Source of the DNA: Papaver somniferum
Lineage: Eukaryota; Streptophyta; Magnoliopsida; Ranunculales; Papaveraceae
NCBI RefSeq assembly: GCF_003573695.1
Contig: NC_039365.1
Location: 130,163,466 to 130,227,465 of the forward strand
Direction of reading: 5' to 3'
DNA length: 64,000 nt
Shown here: positions 45,120 to 56,183 of the stretch, one piece after another
Layout: each line of letters begins with the position of its first letter
How positions within the stretch are numbered: position 1 is the stretch's first letter
Translations under genes and position numbers: made by a program
The notes under the pieces: generated by a model
What the model was told of the DNA's origin: nothing
Database searches by the model: none
Seen by the model: the letters and a program-made list of their open reading frames with translations, nothing else

Positions 45120-45998
45120 CATGCTTAAGGCTCATTTATAGTTACATAGCATCGCGAAGAGGGAATTTTATGCTTAGGCATCGTTATGCCATATTACGGA
45201 CCAAACATGCATCACTTGGATGTATTTTGACGGAACGACCTATACGGACTAGGCCATTACCTTTATTGCTTGGCCACGGCCTCGCAAACGAGTTGGTTTA
45301 AGTTTCTGTCCCTTCGGGATGAACTACGGTCTGTGCTTGATCCCTTTAGAGTAGGGAAAGGTACGTAGGCAGCCGCAATGAGTTGCAGCATTATCGGTCC
45401 AACACTTTATCGCTCATATCATCTAATTGTGAGATGATTGCGACATTATAGCCTCTCATATCATCTAAGATCGGTAGCTCGATGCAAGAGATGATTATGG
45501 CCAAGATTTATGAGGCTTAGTTGCATGCCAGCAAGTGGATGCCCATACTTCCTATCAAGCTACAAAGAGTAAGATAAGTTGATCCAAATTAGCAAACTAT
45601 AGTCTATCTGGAGGCTAAAAACCCGAGTGTCATAATTTAGCTCAAGAGGAGTCCATTTTGATGGGAGATGGCCCAAAGATCAAGGCATATTGATCTATAG
45701 ACATATTGGTCACCAGAATTTAGCCAAATCTCATCGTTTAGGCCCTGAAAAGGCCGTTTTTACCGTATTAAGAAAGTTTTTTATTTTCTTGATAAACCCT
45801 CTGCAAAATAAGGGTAAGTTGGAACGGTGTGGAAGCTAAGTTTGCCGCATCATGCTCGTCCAGCATGCCTGCAAGGGAAAATGAACGTGCATGTTGCCTG
45901 GCTTTAAGGCCCGGATCGTAGCTTCATCATGGTACATCGGGGAAGTTACGGAGTGCGGGGCAATGCGCCAAAGGCGTAATTTTATGGTCCTTCACAGT

Positions 45999-46014
45999 TG
46001 GTATTAGAAAAAGT
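45999..46014 (+). other. Primer-binding site of tandem unit 1, mutated
   Basis: TGGTATTAGAAAAAGT where unit 2 has TGGTATCAGAGCAAGT (50397-50412). Three changes from the tRNA-iMet-complementary form would weaken priming. Confidence 0.8.
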
Positions 46015-46433
46015 TCCGAGAAAACACTAGGGACTGTGCGGGTTGGACTCGTCAAACGATTATTTTTCCTTCAAAGGGAGATAAAATTGGAAAGTAGGCC
46101 AATTTTTGCGTGGAAAGAGTTTGTGACTGCTATGCCAGTTACTATGCGAATCGAGTTGAGATAGTTCGTGTGCTGTGAGTTTTCCTGGCCTAAGTGTCAC
46201 CCTACTTACGAATGGAAATCCGTAAGACCGTCTGGGATGGTGGGTAGAAAATGGTACTGAACATCCCCACACGTTGGAAACTGGCCAACGGTGTGCGTTG
46301 TCAGACCCGGTTAGCATCCCACTTACGAGTGGAAACATGGATGACCGTCAAGGATGGTAGGCAATTGGAATCTGTTCCACACAGTACTGCGCTGATACCT
46401 TGTCATTCTAATGACATTCTTCAACTTTGTGAA

Positions 46434-48817
46434 TGTTTTGGGGTAAAAACTGATTCTGCTGTTTTTGGTAATTTGGGGTCTGTTGATGAGAAATGAGTTC
46501 AAACCCTAAACAAATGCACTGCACGGGAATGCTTTTAGGTTCGAGAAATCAATCTGTAAGACTCTGGCCTAAACCAAGAAATGGTCGTTCCAGATTCTAT
46601 TCAGCCACAAGGTGGAGAAGAAGGGTTGATCTTATGGAGGGAAGTGGATAAGGTGTTTGAGTTCAGAGCGTAGAATTATGAAAGTGTGGTTGTTTATGAC
46701 TTTTGTATCTAAAAATGGTTTCTGGTTACTTGTGATGATAACGCCGTTTTCCATTGTCGAAATAGGTTGAAAACCTATTTATACAAGTCATTTGAGCGCA
46801 ACCCTGATTTCTTAGGAAGTGGAGGAAGTTAAGTAGTAGAGTAATGGGGCCGTATAAGAGTGGTGATCATCACTTGGTCACATCTTCGTCCACTATTATC
46901 ATCGTCGTTAACCGTCCATCTTTTCCTAACACGTTCTCATAATGGGCGCTTTGCACGCCGCACGCCGTAAACCGCCAGACCAATACCCCAGTAAGTATCC
47001 CCCAGTTTGTGACATGTTTGATTGTCTCGAGTATGTGGGTCAAGTCGTGGGACTTTCCGAAAAGAATAACATATGGCGTTATTAGGTTAAATAACTAAGT
47101 TATTTATGAAGCCGATATAAAGTATCATATGTATTCGATGCATGTGAAGCATCGCTTTTAAGCAAACAGCTCAAAATAATCGATGTGCATGATGCATCGT
47201 TGTTTTTGATCTCGATCGAATCAGTCACGGATTGAGTGTCTTACAATGGTAGCGTGATCGACCTCTTTTGGGTGATCGTTCGAGTGCCCTATGGGCGAAC
47301 TACCTCCTGGTCGATCACTCCCTATGAAGGAGTGATGGCTGATGGTAGTAATGCTACTCTATTGGTTTTATGAAAATAGATCTACACCGTCCAACTAGGC
47401 TGGCAAAGTTGGATGGTCGTGATTGATTTGCGGCAGTTGTTCAATGTCGTTGACGTAATTTTTAGGATTTAGAGGGGCCAACCCTCTTTTGAGCGAGCGA
47501 TTCGAGGCGGTGCGTGTTGGTTTGAGCAGGTCGATCGACCTCGTGCAAAGACGAGTTGTTGGTGAGCGCGCTGACATCTCCTGGGCCATCTAAAATTAGA
47601 TCTAAGCCATTCGATTCGTCTGCGAAGATGAAAGGTTGTGATCCATTTGCGGCAGTAGTGTGTTGCCGCAAACGTATTTTTAGGTTTTTTCAAAGCAGCG
47701 CGTTTAAGCTACTTTGGGCAAACGATTTGGTATGCTCTGGTTTTTCCATGGAGAGGTCGATCGACCAAGTGAGGAGTTGAGCCGCCAATGTTCATGCTGG
47801 CGCCACTTTGATCATTTCAGAGAAGATCTCGGTCGTCCAACAAGGCTGGAAAAGTTGGACGAACACGATCGATTTGCGACAGTTGTAAACTGCCGCAACC
47901 CAAATTTAGGGTTTTGAATACAGCGTGCCTGCTCAAGTTTGGGTGAGCTATTGAGCACTCTATAATCTTGCCGTAGAAAAGTCGATCGACTAGGGCACTA
48001 GTGGGCCTGCCGATGATCATACTGGCACTTCCTTAATTGTTCGTAGGAGGATCGGAGCCGTTCAACCAAGCTGGAAAAGTTAGACGTTCGTGATGCTTCT
48101 AAGACCGTTTTGAACGGTCTAGCTCGTTTGAGATTTCTTTCGACAGCGTGATCACTCACGCTTGGGTGTGGCGTTTGATGGCGCCGGGGTATTCTAAACA
48201 GAGTTCGACCGGCTAGGGCATTAGTGGGCATACCGTCGGTCGATATGATGATTGCCTAGTCCTATAAGGAATGGTCTAGGCTTGCTGAAACATGCGGCCA
48301 AATTGTGTGGCTGTGATCGTTTCTGAGACTGATATTAACAGTCTAGATTTTTGTTTAAGAATAAATATGCGTTCGATCATGCTAACTTTAATTAAAAAGT
48401 GTGTGAACACGTTGATCCCTTTGTGAGAGAGAGATGTAGCATGTCTGAGTATTTTGTGCAGATCCCAATACTAGCACTTCGGGAGAGTCATGTTACTCTG
48501 CTGAGAGTGAGCATTGATCGTCATGTCATGTCAGTATCGAGAGTTCGGCTGGGAACATAGCACGGAAAAATACCAGGCGAGTCATGCATTAGTTAGTAAT
48601 GCTATCATAAAATAGAATTCACAGAATATTTGGGATTGCTACTACGCGCACCATTCTGAATTAATTTCATACATATATACTGAGTTTTTCAATACATGTG
48701 TAAGAAAAGAGGTTTGAGCACTCGTTACTTTCAAGTGGTCTTTATTCCTTCACAGGATCACATCGCTAAATATAGGATTTTACGATTTTGACCCTGAACT
48801 AAAAACCACCATCAACG
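46434..48817 (-). mobile_element. Nested solo LTR in unit 1 (family of the first gypsy-type element)
   Basis: 2384 bp, minus orientation. The + strand starts TGTTTTGGGGTAAAAACTG and ends CCACCATCAACG, homologous to the reverse complement of 900-3441 (e.g. GGCCTAAACCAAGAAATGG, CCTGAACTAAAAACCACC, GTAAACCGCCAGACCAATAC). Duplication GTGAA at 46429-46433 and 48818-48822. TATAAATA (minus) at 46776-46783. It predates the tandem duplication because unit 2 has it at the same site. Confidence 0.85.
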
Positions 48818-48822
48818 GTGAA

Positions 48823-49124
48823 CTTTAGGGACTTCTGAGTTTGTAGTATGGGATGCACATTTAGGATACCTTGTTGAGATATCTTTTTGGTATTGGCCAA
48901 ATGAGATTCTTATTAACGTTGTGGACTCTTTTCGGATTCCTGAGTATGCGGTATGGGGCGTTTGCTCAGAAGGTCCTAATAGATGTTCCATGACAACTTG
49001 AAGAGACCAATGATTTCTGAGCATATGGTATGGGACTTTTGCTCGGGAATCCAAAACGAAGAGATTGTCCACAATAGTTTTGTTTTTAAATTTCGGGGAC
49101 GAAATTCTTTAAAGGGTTGAATAA
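48823..49124 (+). other. 3' end of interior 1 with polypurine context
   Basis: Non-coding. It ends in AATTTCGGGGACGAAATT (an inverted repeat) then CTTTAAAGGGTTGAATAA before the second LTR. The unit-2 copy has AAAGGGGTGAATAA before 53523. Confidence 0.75.
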
Positions 49125-50394
49125 TGTAACACCCCGTATTTTTAAAATGGCGCATGCAGAAAGATGCGCCATGGCATTAGATGAAGCTTCATCTCAAGCT
49201 TGGTTGCGTGTTAATAGGAATATTGGCCTAGAGCCAATATTGCATCAAATGGTGCATTAGGCCAGTTGGGTAGATGGCCCTGGTAATGTACAACCAACAT
49301 GGCTGGACACCGAGTTGGCCATTACGCCCGTACATCGTAGTTGGCCAGAATGGTAAGGTGCATCCATCATGGCCTGGGGAGTTGATGAATGATTTTTGCT
49401 CCCCAAATTTGAGTTGTAAAAATTTCAAATTAACATATATAGGGAGGGGTAGTTGGTTGATGGTGCATATGCGGACTGTGCACCAAGTAAGCTTCATAGC
49501 TTAGCTGGAAGAGTATAAATGATGCCTAAGGCTCATTTATAGTTACATAGCATCGCGAAGAGGGAATTTTATACTTAGGTATCGTTATGCTATATTGCGG
49601 ACCAAAAATTTATCATTTGGATGTATTTTTACGGAACAGTCTATACGGACTATGCCATTACCTTTATTGCTTGGCCAGGGCCTCGCAAACGAGTTGGTTT
49701 AAGTTTCTGTACCTTCGGGATGAACTACGGTCTGTGCTTGATCCCTTTAGAGTAGGGAAGGGTACGTAGGCATCCGCAATGAGTTTCAGCATTACTGGTC
49801 CAGCACTTTATCGCTCATATCATCTAATTGTGAGATGATTGCGATATTCTGGCCTCTCATATCATCTAATATCATTAGTCGATGCAAGAGATGATTGTGT
49901 CCAAGCTTGATGAGGCTTAGTTGCATGCCAGCAAGTGGATGCTCATACTTCGTATCAAGCTAAAAAGAGTGAGATAAGTTGATGCAAATGAACAAACTAT
50001 AGTCTATCTGGAGGCTAAAAACCCGAATGTCGTAATTTAGCTCAAGAGGAGTTCATTTTGATGGAAAATGTCCCAAATATCAAGACATGTTGATCTATAG
50101 ATCCACATGGTCACCAGAATTTAGCAAATACCATCGTTTAGGGCCTTAAAAGGTCGTTTTTGCCTTATTAAGAAAGTTTTTATTTTCTTGATAAACCCTC
50201 TGCAGAATAAGGGTAAGTTGGAATGGTGTGGAAGCTAAGTTTTCCGCATCATGCTCGTCGAGCATGCCTTCAAGGGTAAATGAGCGTGCATTTTGCCTAG
50301 CTTTAAGGCCTGGATCGTAGCTTCATCATGGTGCATCGGGGAACTACGGCGTGAGGGGCAACGCGCCAAAGGCGTAATTTTCTGGTCTTTCACA
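49125..50394 (+). repeat. Second (shared) LTR of the tandem
   Basis: 1270 bp. It lacks about 0.5 kb of the first LTR, including most of the minisatellite. It serves as 3' LTR of unit 1 and 5' LTR of unit 2. Keeps both hairpins near the start. Confidence 0.9.
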
Positions 50395-50396
50395 GT

Positions 50397-50412
50397 TGGT
50401 ATCAGAGCAAGT
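50397..50412 (+). other. Primer-binding site of tandem unit 2
   Basis: TGGTATCAGAGCAAGT, the canonical form complementary to initiator-Met tRNA, two bases after the LTR. Confidence 0.85.
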
Positions 50413-50832
50413 TCCGAGAAAACACTAGGGACTGTGCGGAGTGGACTCGTCAAACGAGTATTTTTCCTTCAAAGGGATATAAAGTTGGAGAGTAGGCCAA
50501 CTTTTGCGCGGAAAGAGTTTGTGACTGCTATTCCAATTATTATGTGAATCGAGTTGAGATTGTTCGTGTGTTGTGAGTTTTCCTGGCCTAAGTGGCACCC
50601 CATTTACGAGTAGAAATTCGAAAGACCATCTGGGATGGTGGGTAGACCATGGGACTGATCATCCCCACACGTTGGAAACTGGCGAACGATGTGCGTTGTC
50701 AGGCCCGGCTAGCATCCCACTTAAATGAGTGGAAACCTGGATGACCGTCAGGGACGGTGGCAATTGCAATCTGTTCCACACAGTATTGCGCTGAGACCTT
50801 GTCATTCTAATGACATTCTTCAACTTTGTGAA

Positions 50833-53215
50833 TGTTTTGGGAAAAAAATTGATTCTGCTGTTTTTGGTAATTTGAGGTGTGTTGATGAGAAACGAGTTCA
50901 AACCCTAAACAAATGCACTGCAGGGGAATGCTTTTAGGTTCGAGAAATCAATCTGTAAGACTCTGGCCTAAACCAAGAAATTGTCGTTCCAGATTCTATT
51001 CAGTCACAAGGTGAAGGACAAGGGTTGATCTTAGGGAGGGAAGTGGATAAGGTGTTTGAGATCAGAGCGTAGAATTATGAAAGTGTGGTTGTTTATGACT
51101 TTTGTATCTAAAAATGGTTTCTGGTTACTTGTGATGATAACGCCGTTTTCCATTGTCGAAATAGGTTGAAAACCTATTTATACAAGTCATTTGAGCGCAA
51201 CCCTGATTTCTTAGGAAGTGGAGGAAGTTAAGTAGTAGAGTAATGGGGCCGTATAAGAGTGGTGATCATCACTTGGTCACATCTTCGTCCACTATTATCA
51301 TCGTCGTTAACCGTCCATCTTTTCCTAACACGTTCTCATAATGGGCGCTTTGCACGCCGCACGCCGTAAACCGCCAGACCAATACCCCAGTAAGTATCCC
51401 CCAGTTTGTGACATGTTTGATTGTCTCGAGTATGTGGTTCAAGTCGTGGGACTTTCCGAAAAGAATAACATATGGCGTTATTAGGTTAAATAACTAAGTT
51501 ATTTATGAAGCCGATATAAAGTATCATATGTATTCGATGCATGTGAAGCATCGCTTTTAAGCAAACAGCTCAAAATAATCGATGTGCATGATGCATCGTT
51601 GTTTTTGATCTCGATCGAATCAGTCACGGATTGAGTGTCTTACAATGGTAGCGTGATCGACCTCTTTTGGGTGATCGTTCGAGTGCCCTATGGGCGAACT
51701 ACCTCCTGGTCGATCACTCCCTATGAAGGAGTGATGGTTGATGGTAGTAATGCTACTCTATTGGTTTTATGAAAATAGATCTACACCGTCCAACTAGGCT
51801 GGCGAAGTTGGATGGTCGTGATTGATTTGCGGCAGTTGTTCAATGTCGTTGACGTAATTTTTAGGATTTAGAGGGGCCAACCCTCTTTTGAGCGAGCGAT
51901 TCGAGGCGGTGCGTGTTGGTTTGAGCAGGTCGATCGACCTCGTGCAAAGACGAGTTGTTGGTGAGCGCGCTGACATCTCCTGGGCCATCTAAAATTAGAT
52001 CTAAGCCATTCGATTCGTCTGCGAAGATGAAAGGTTGTGATCCATTTGCGGCAGTAGTGTGTTGCCGCAAACGTATTTTTAGGTTTTTTCAAAGAAGCGC
52101 GTTTAAGCTACTTTGGGCAAACGATTTGGTATTCTCTGGTTTTTCCATGGAGAGGTCGATCGACCAAGGGAGGAGTTGGGCCGCCAATGTGCATGTTGGT
52201 GCCTCTTTGATAATTTCAGGGAAGATCTCGGTCGTCCAATAAGGCTGGAAAAGTTGGACGAACACGATCGATTTGTGACAGTTGTAAACTGCCGCAACCC
52301 AAATTTAGGGTTTTGAATACAACGTGCCTGCTCAAGTTTTGGTGAGAGATTGAGCACTCTATAAGCTTTCCGCAGGCAAGTTGATCGACTAGGGATCTAG
52401 TGGGCCCGTCGATGATCATGCTGGCACTTCCTTAATTGTTCGTAGGAGGATCGGATCCGTTCAACCAAGCTGGCAAAGTTGGACGTTCGTGATGCTTCTA
52501 AGACCGTTTTGAACGGTCTAGCTCGTTTGAGCTTTCTTTCGACAGCGTGATCTCTCACGCTTGGGTGTGGTGTTTGACGACGCCGGGGTATGATAAATAG
52601 AGTTCGACCGGATAGGGAATTAGTGGGCCTACCGTCGGTCGATATGATGATTGCCTAGTCCTATCAGGAATGGTCTAGGCTTGCTAAAACATGCGTCAAA
52701 ATTGTGTGGTTGTGATCGTTTCTGAAACTTATATTAACAGTCTATATTTTTGTTTAAGAATAAATATGCGTTCGATCATGCTAACTTTAATTAAAAAGTG
52801 TGTGAACGCGTTGATCCCTTTGTGAGAGAGAGAGAGAGAGATGTAGCTTGTATGAGTATTTTGTGCAGATCCCAATACTAGCACTTCGGAAGATTCATGC
52901 TACTATGCTGAGAGTGAGCATTGTTCGTCATTTCATGTCAGTATCGAGAGTTAGGCTGGGCGGAAAAATACCAGGCGAGTCATGCATTAGTTAGTAATGC
53001 TAGCATAAAATAGAATTCACAAAATATTTGGGATTGCTACTACGCGCGCCATTCTAAATGAATTTCATACATATATACTGAGTTGTTCAATACATGTGTA
53101 AGTAAAGAAGTTTGAGTATTCGTTACTTTAAAGTGGCCTTTATTCCTTCACAGGATCACATCGCTAAATATAGGGTTTTACGATTTTGACCCTGAACTAA
53201 AAACCACCATCAACA
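50833..53215 (-). mobile_element. Nested solo LTR in unit 2
   Basis: Counterpart of 46434-48817 with the same GTGAA duplication (50828-50832, 53216-53220) and the original end CATCAACA. 51062-52094 is nearly identical to unit 1, while the flanks differ by several percent. Confidence 0.85.
52824..52841 (+). repeat. (GA)9 microsatellite
   Basis: Nine GA repeats; the same place in unit 1 (near 48425) has about four. Confidence 0.8.
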
Positions 53216-53522
53216 GTGAACTTTAGGAACTTCTGAGTGTGTAGTATGGAATGCACATTTAGGATACCTTTTTGAGATATCCTTTTGGCATTGGCCAAAT
53301 GAGATTCTTATTAATGTTGTGGACTCTTTTCGTAATCCTGAGTATGCGGTATGGGGTGTTTGCTCAGAAGGTCCTAATAGATGTTCCATGACAACTTGAA
53401 GAAACCAGTGATTTCTGAGCATCTGGTATGGGACTTTTGCTCGGGAATCCAAACCGAAGAGACTGTCCACAATAGTTTTGGTTTTAAATTTCGGGGACGA
53501 AATTCTTTAAAGGGGTGAATAA

Positions 53523-54286
53523 TGTAACACCCTGTATTTTTAGCATGGCGCATGAAGAAAGATGCGCCATGGCATGAGATGAAGCTTCATCTCAAGCTTG
53601 GTTGCGTGCTAATAGGAATATTGGCCTAGAGCCAATATCACATCAAATGGTGCATTAGCCAAATCCCAATGAGTTGCAGCATTACTGGTCCAGCACTTTA
53701 TCGCTCATATCATCTAATTGTGAGATGATTGCGATATTCTGGCTTCTCATATCATCTAAGATCGGTAGTCGATGCAAGAGATGATTGTGTCCAAGCTTGA
53801 TGAAGCTTAGTTGCATGCCAGCAAGTGGATGCTCATACTTCCTATCAAGCTACAAAGAGTAAGATAAGTTGATGCAAATGAACAAACTATGGTCTATCTG
53901 GAGGCTAAAAACCCGAGTGAAGTAATTTAGCTCAAGAGACGTCCATTTTGATGGAAAATGGCCCAAAGATCAAGACATGTTGATCTATAGATCCACATGG
54001 TCACCAGAATTTAGCCAAATCTCATCGTTTAGGGCCTCAAAAGGTCGTTTTTGCCGTATTAAGAAAGTTTTTAGTTTCTTGATAAACCCTCTGCAGAATA
54101 AGGGTAAGTTGGAACGGTGTGGAAGCTAAGTTTGCCGCATCATGCTCGTCGATCATGCCTGTAAGGGAAAATGAGCGTGCATTTTGCCTAGCTTTAAGGC
54201 CCGGATCGTAGCTTCATCATTGCGCATCGGAGAAGTTATGGCATGCGGGGGAACATGCCAAAGGCGTAATTTTCTGGTCCGTCACA
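53523..54286 (+). repeat. Third LTR of the tandem, internally deleted
   Basis: 764 bp. It matches the first ~135 bp and last ~630 bp of the first LTR, with one large internal deletion that removes the minisatellite and TATA region. Ends GTCACA, followed by TTTAT. Confidence 0.88.
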
Positions 54287-54291
54287 TTTAT

Positions 54292-54556
54292 ACACTTCAA
54301 ATGATTCACGTACGCACAACTCATACCCTATAAAAGACTGATTTGTCAATTTTAACCCTCTTTTATTGATTAACTAGGGAAGATCTTTCCAATATCAATT
54401 AGATATGGAAGAATTCCAATCTTGCAAAAACAGGCAAAGCTCAAAAAGAAAAGAAAACAAATTTAAAACCATTTTTATTTTTAAAAAACCTGTGATATGC
54501 ATAATCTTTTCTCTTTTAATCAGGCGCATGCGACAAGATGCACTAGCCAACACAAT
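54292..54556 (-). other. Post-gag leader of copia E
   Basis: Non-coding sequence between the gag stop and the tandem insertion. The start (minus) TTGTGTTGGCTAGTGCAT parallels the post-gag start of copia A. Confidence 0.55.
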
Positions 54557-56116
54557 TTAAGTTGTGCTGGGATGAACAATAATCTGTCCATCACATCTTT
54601 TTTGATCGGAATTCATAGAACCTTGTTTCTCATAGTTTTTAGACCATAACTTTCTTTCCAATGGTCTTGTCTTATCCTTGGAAACTAACTTATATGATGA
54701 AGATAAAATCTTACATACCTCTGCGGTCTTTTGAACAAGTTTAAGCTTGTTTGCTAATCGATTTGCTCTTCGTTGAAGTTTGTTGACATGTCTCAATTTG
54801 TGTTTGTACTTGTAAAACTTTGATAGTTCATGACCCTTGAATGGACAATATGAGCATGTCAACCTGGAATACGATTCAGGTATCCGAGATGTGCAAGCTG
54901 CTAGACATACAGTAGAACCTGAAAAATTAGACAGAGAGTTTCCAACGGAAAGGTCAATTTTTTCTTCCAGATTGGTTGAGTTATCTTCTGAAAGAATATC
55001 AAGATTGATGTATGTATTGCTACAATTATCAAAATCAATATTTTCACACAGAAGTGCAGCACTTGATTTTTCGTCTTCATTAGAATCATAGTTGTCAGAC
55101 ATTTCATCAAGAGTTGCAGCAAGACCTTTGTTCCCACTGTATTTTCTACGATTTGGACACTCATTTGCAAAATGATCAAAACCTTTACACTTAAAGCACT
55201 GAGGCATATCCTCATCATCAGTCTCATCATTATCCTTATTTTTAGGAGGAACACGATTATGGGGCTTAACTGATGACCTGTATTTATCTCTGGAGAACCG
55301 TTTACTTCTCTTAAAAAGAAGATCCCTAAACTGTCTAGTGATCAACGAGACTGACTTGTCAAGATCTTCATCTGATGAATCAGCCTCGGAAAGATCATCT
55401 TCAGAGATGCAAACACTTTTACTTTTATCAAGTAATTTAGTGTTCATTTGTGCTTTGAAAGCAACATCCTTCCCAGATTTGGATGTATGCTCATGATCAA
55501 AGATCTTTAGCTTCCCAACCAGAGTATTTCTGGAGAGCGTTGCGAGATTATTTCTTTCAACGATGGCATGCTTCTTAGAATCGTATCTAGATGGCAATGA
55601 TTTGAGAATTTTCATCACAATGTCCTTTTCAAGAATAGTCTTACCCAATGCAAAATATGCATTAACAATTTCATACACTTTGTGATTAAACTCATCAAAT
55701 GTTTCTTCATCTGCCATACAAAGGTTTTCCCAATAGAATTTAGGTTTTGAAGCCTAGCTTCTTTTTCACTGGTATTCCCTTCAAATGCGGTTTCTAAGAT
55801 ATCCCAGACTTCTTTATACTTTATGCACGTAGTCACATGATGCTGAAGATCTAGGGTAATGGCATGTATGATAGCATTTAAGCCGTCAGAATTTTACTTT
55901 ACAGCAAAGGATTTCTTCTGGACTATATCTACCAATATCCTTAGGTATAGATGCATCGCCTTCTGTATTAACCGGAGGATCATAGCCATTAACAACACAT
56001 ACACATGTTTGAAAATCACGAGCTTGAAGAAAAGCACGCATATCGATTTTCCACCATAAATAGTTTGAGCCATCGAAGATTGGTGGTATGTTTATGGAGA
56101 TAGAATTTCTGTCCAT
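54557..56116 (-). pseudogene. Ty1/copia Gag of copia E, two frameshifts
   Basis: Start MDRNSISINIPPIFDGSNYLWWKIDM at 56116, a typical copia Gag N-terminus. Frameshifts occur near 55885 (CCKVK to DGLNAIIHAI) and near 55720 (GKTF to ENLCMADEETFDEF); the remaining 386 codons are uninterrupted. Within those: an EFNHKVYEIVNAYFALGK helix region, LPSRYDSKKHAI, an acidic linker, then a CCHC knuckle CFKCKGFDHFANEC (C174, C177, H182, C187). A second knuckle, CSYCPFKGHELSKF, has Phe where the last Cys belongs. A basic helical tail leads to stop at 54557. No protease follows. The RNA-binding particle protein of the element; the large intact part is notable for a decayed copy. Confidence 0.85.
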
Positions 56117-56166
56117 AGAGTCAGATCGCTACAAACATAAACTTATAAGGTCTTTAAACGTGTTTG

Positions 56167-56181
56167 CCTGCTATGATACCA
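56167..56181 (-). other. Primer-binding site of copia E
   Basis: TGGTATCATAGCAGG on the minus strand, two bases after the 5' LTR end. Matches the tRNA-iMet form TGGTATCAGAGC except one base. It proves that 56184-58530 is a 5' LTR. Confidence 0.85.
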
Positions 56182-56183
56182 AT

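Larger units (their letters stand above)
44223..45996 (+). repeat. First LTR of the tandem
   Basis: 1774 bp, the longest of the three. Near its start is a perfect 9-bp stem hairpin (ATGGCGCAT...ATGCGCCAT), then GAGATGAA...TTCATCTC. TATAAAT at 45113-45119. It carries the 35-bp minisatellite. Confidence 0.9.
44223..54286 (+). mobile_element. Three-LTR tandem of a non-autonomous Tekay/Del-like element
   Basis: Arrangement LTR-interior-LTR-interior-LTR. LTR starts are at 44223, 49125 and 53523 (all TGTAACACCC); ends are at 45996, 50394 and 54286 (GTC..TCACA). The two interiors are both 3128 bp. A single target duplication TTTAT flanks the whole (44218-44222, 54287-54291). Primer site TGGTATCAGAGC and the AATTTCGGGGACGAAATT purine-tract context are classic for Tekay/Del chromoviruses. 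Each interior contains a nested solo LTR of another family; without it the interior is only about 0.74 kb and codes for nothing I recognise. Unequal recombination between LTRs of one inserted copy explains the arrangement. Confidence 0.92.

Noticed and set aside
47395..48231. Several small frames recurring almost unchanged at 51794-52419
   Set aside because: They lie in the nested solo LTR and recur because that stretch is duplicated and nearly identical. No conserved protein features.
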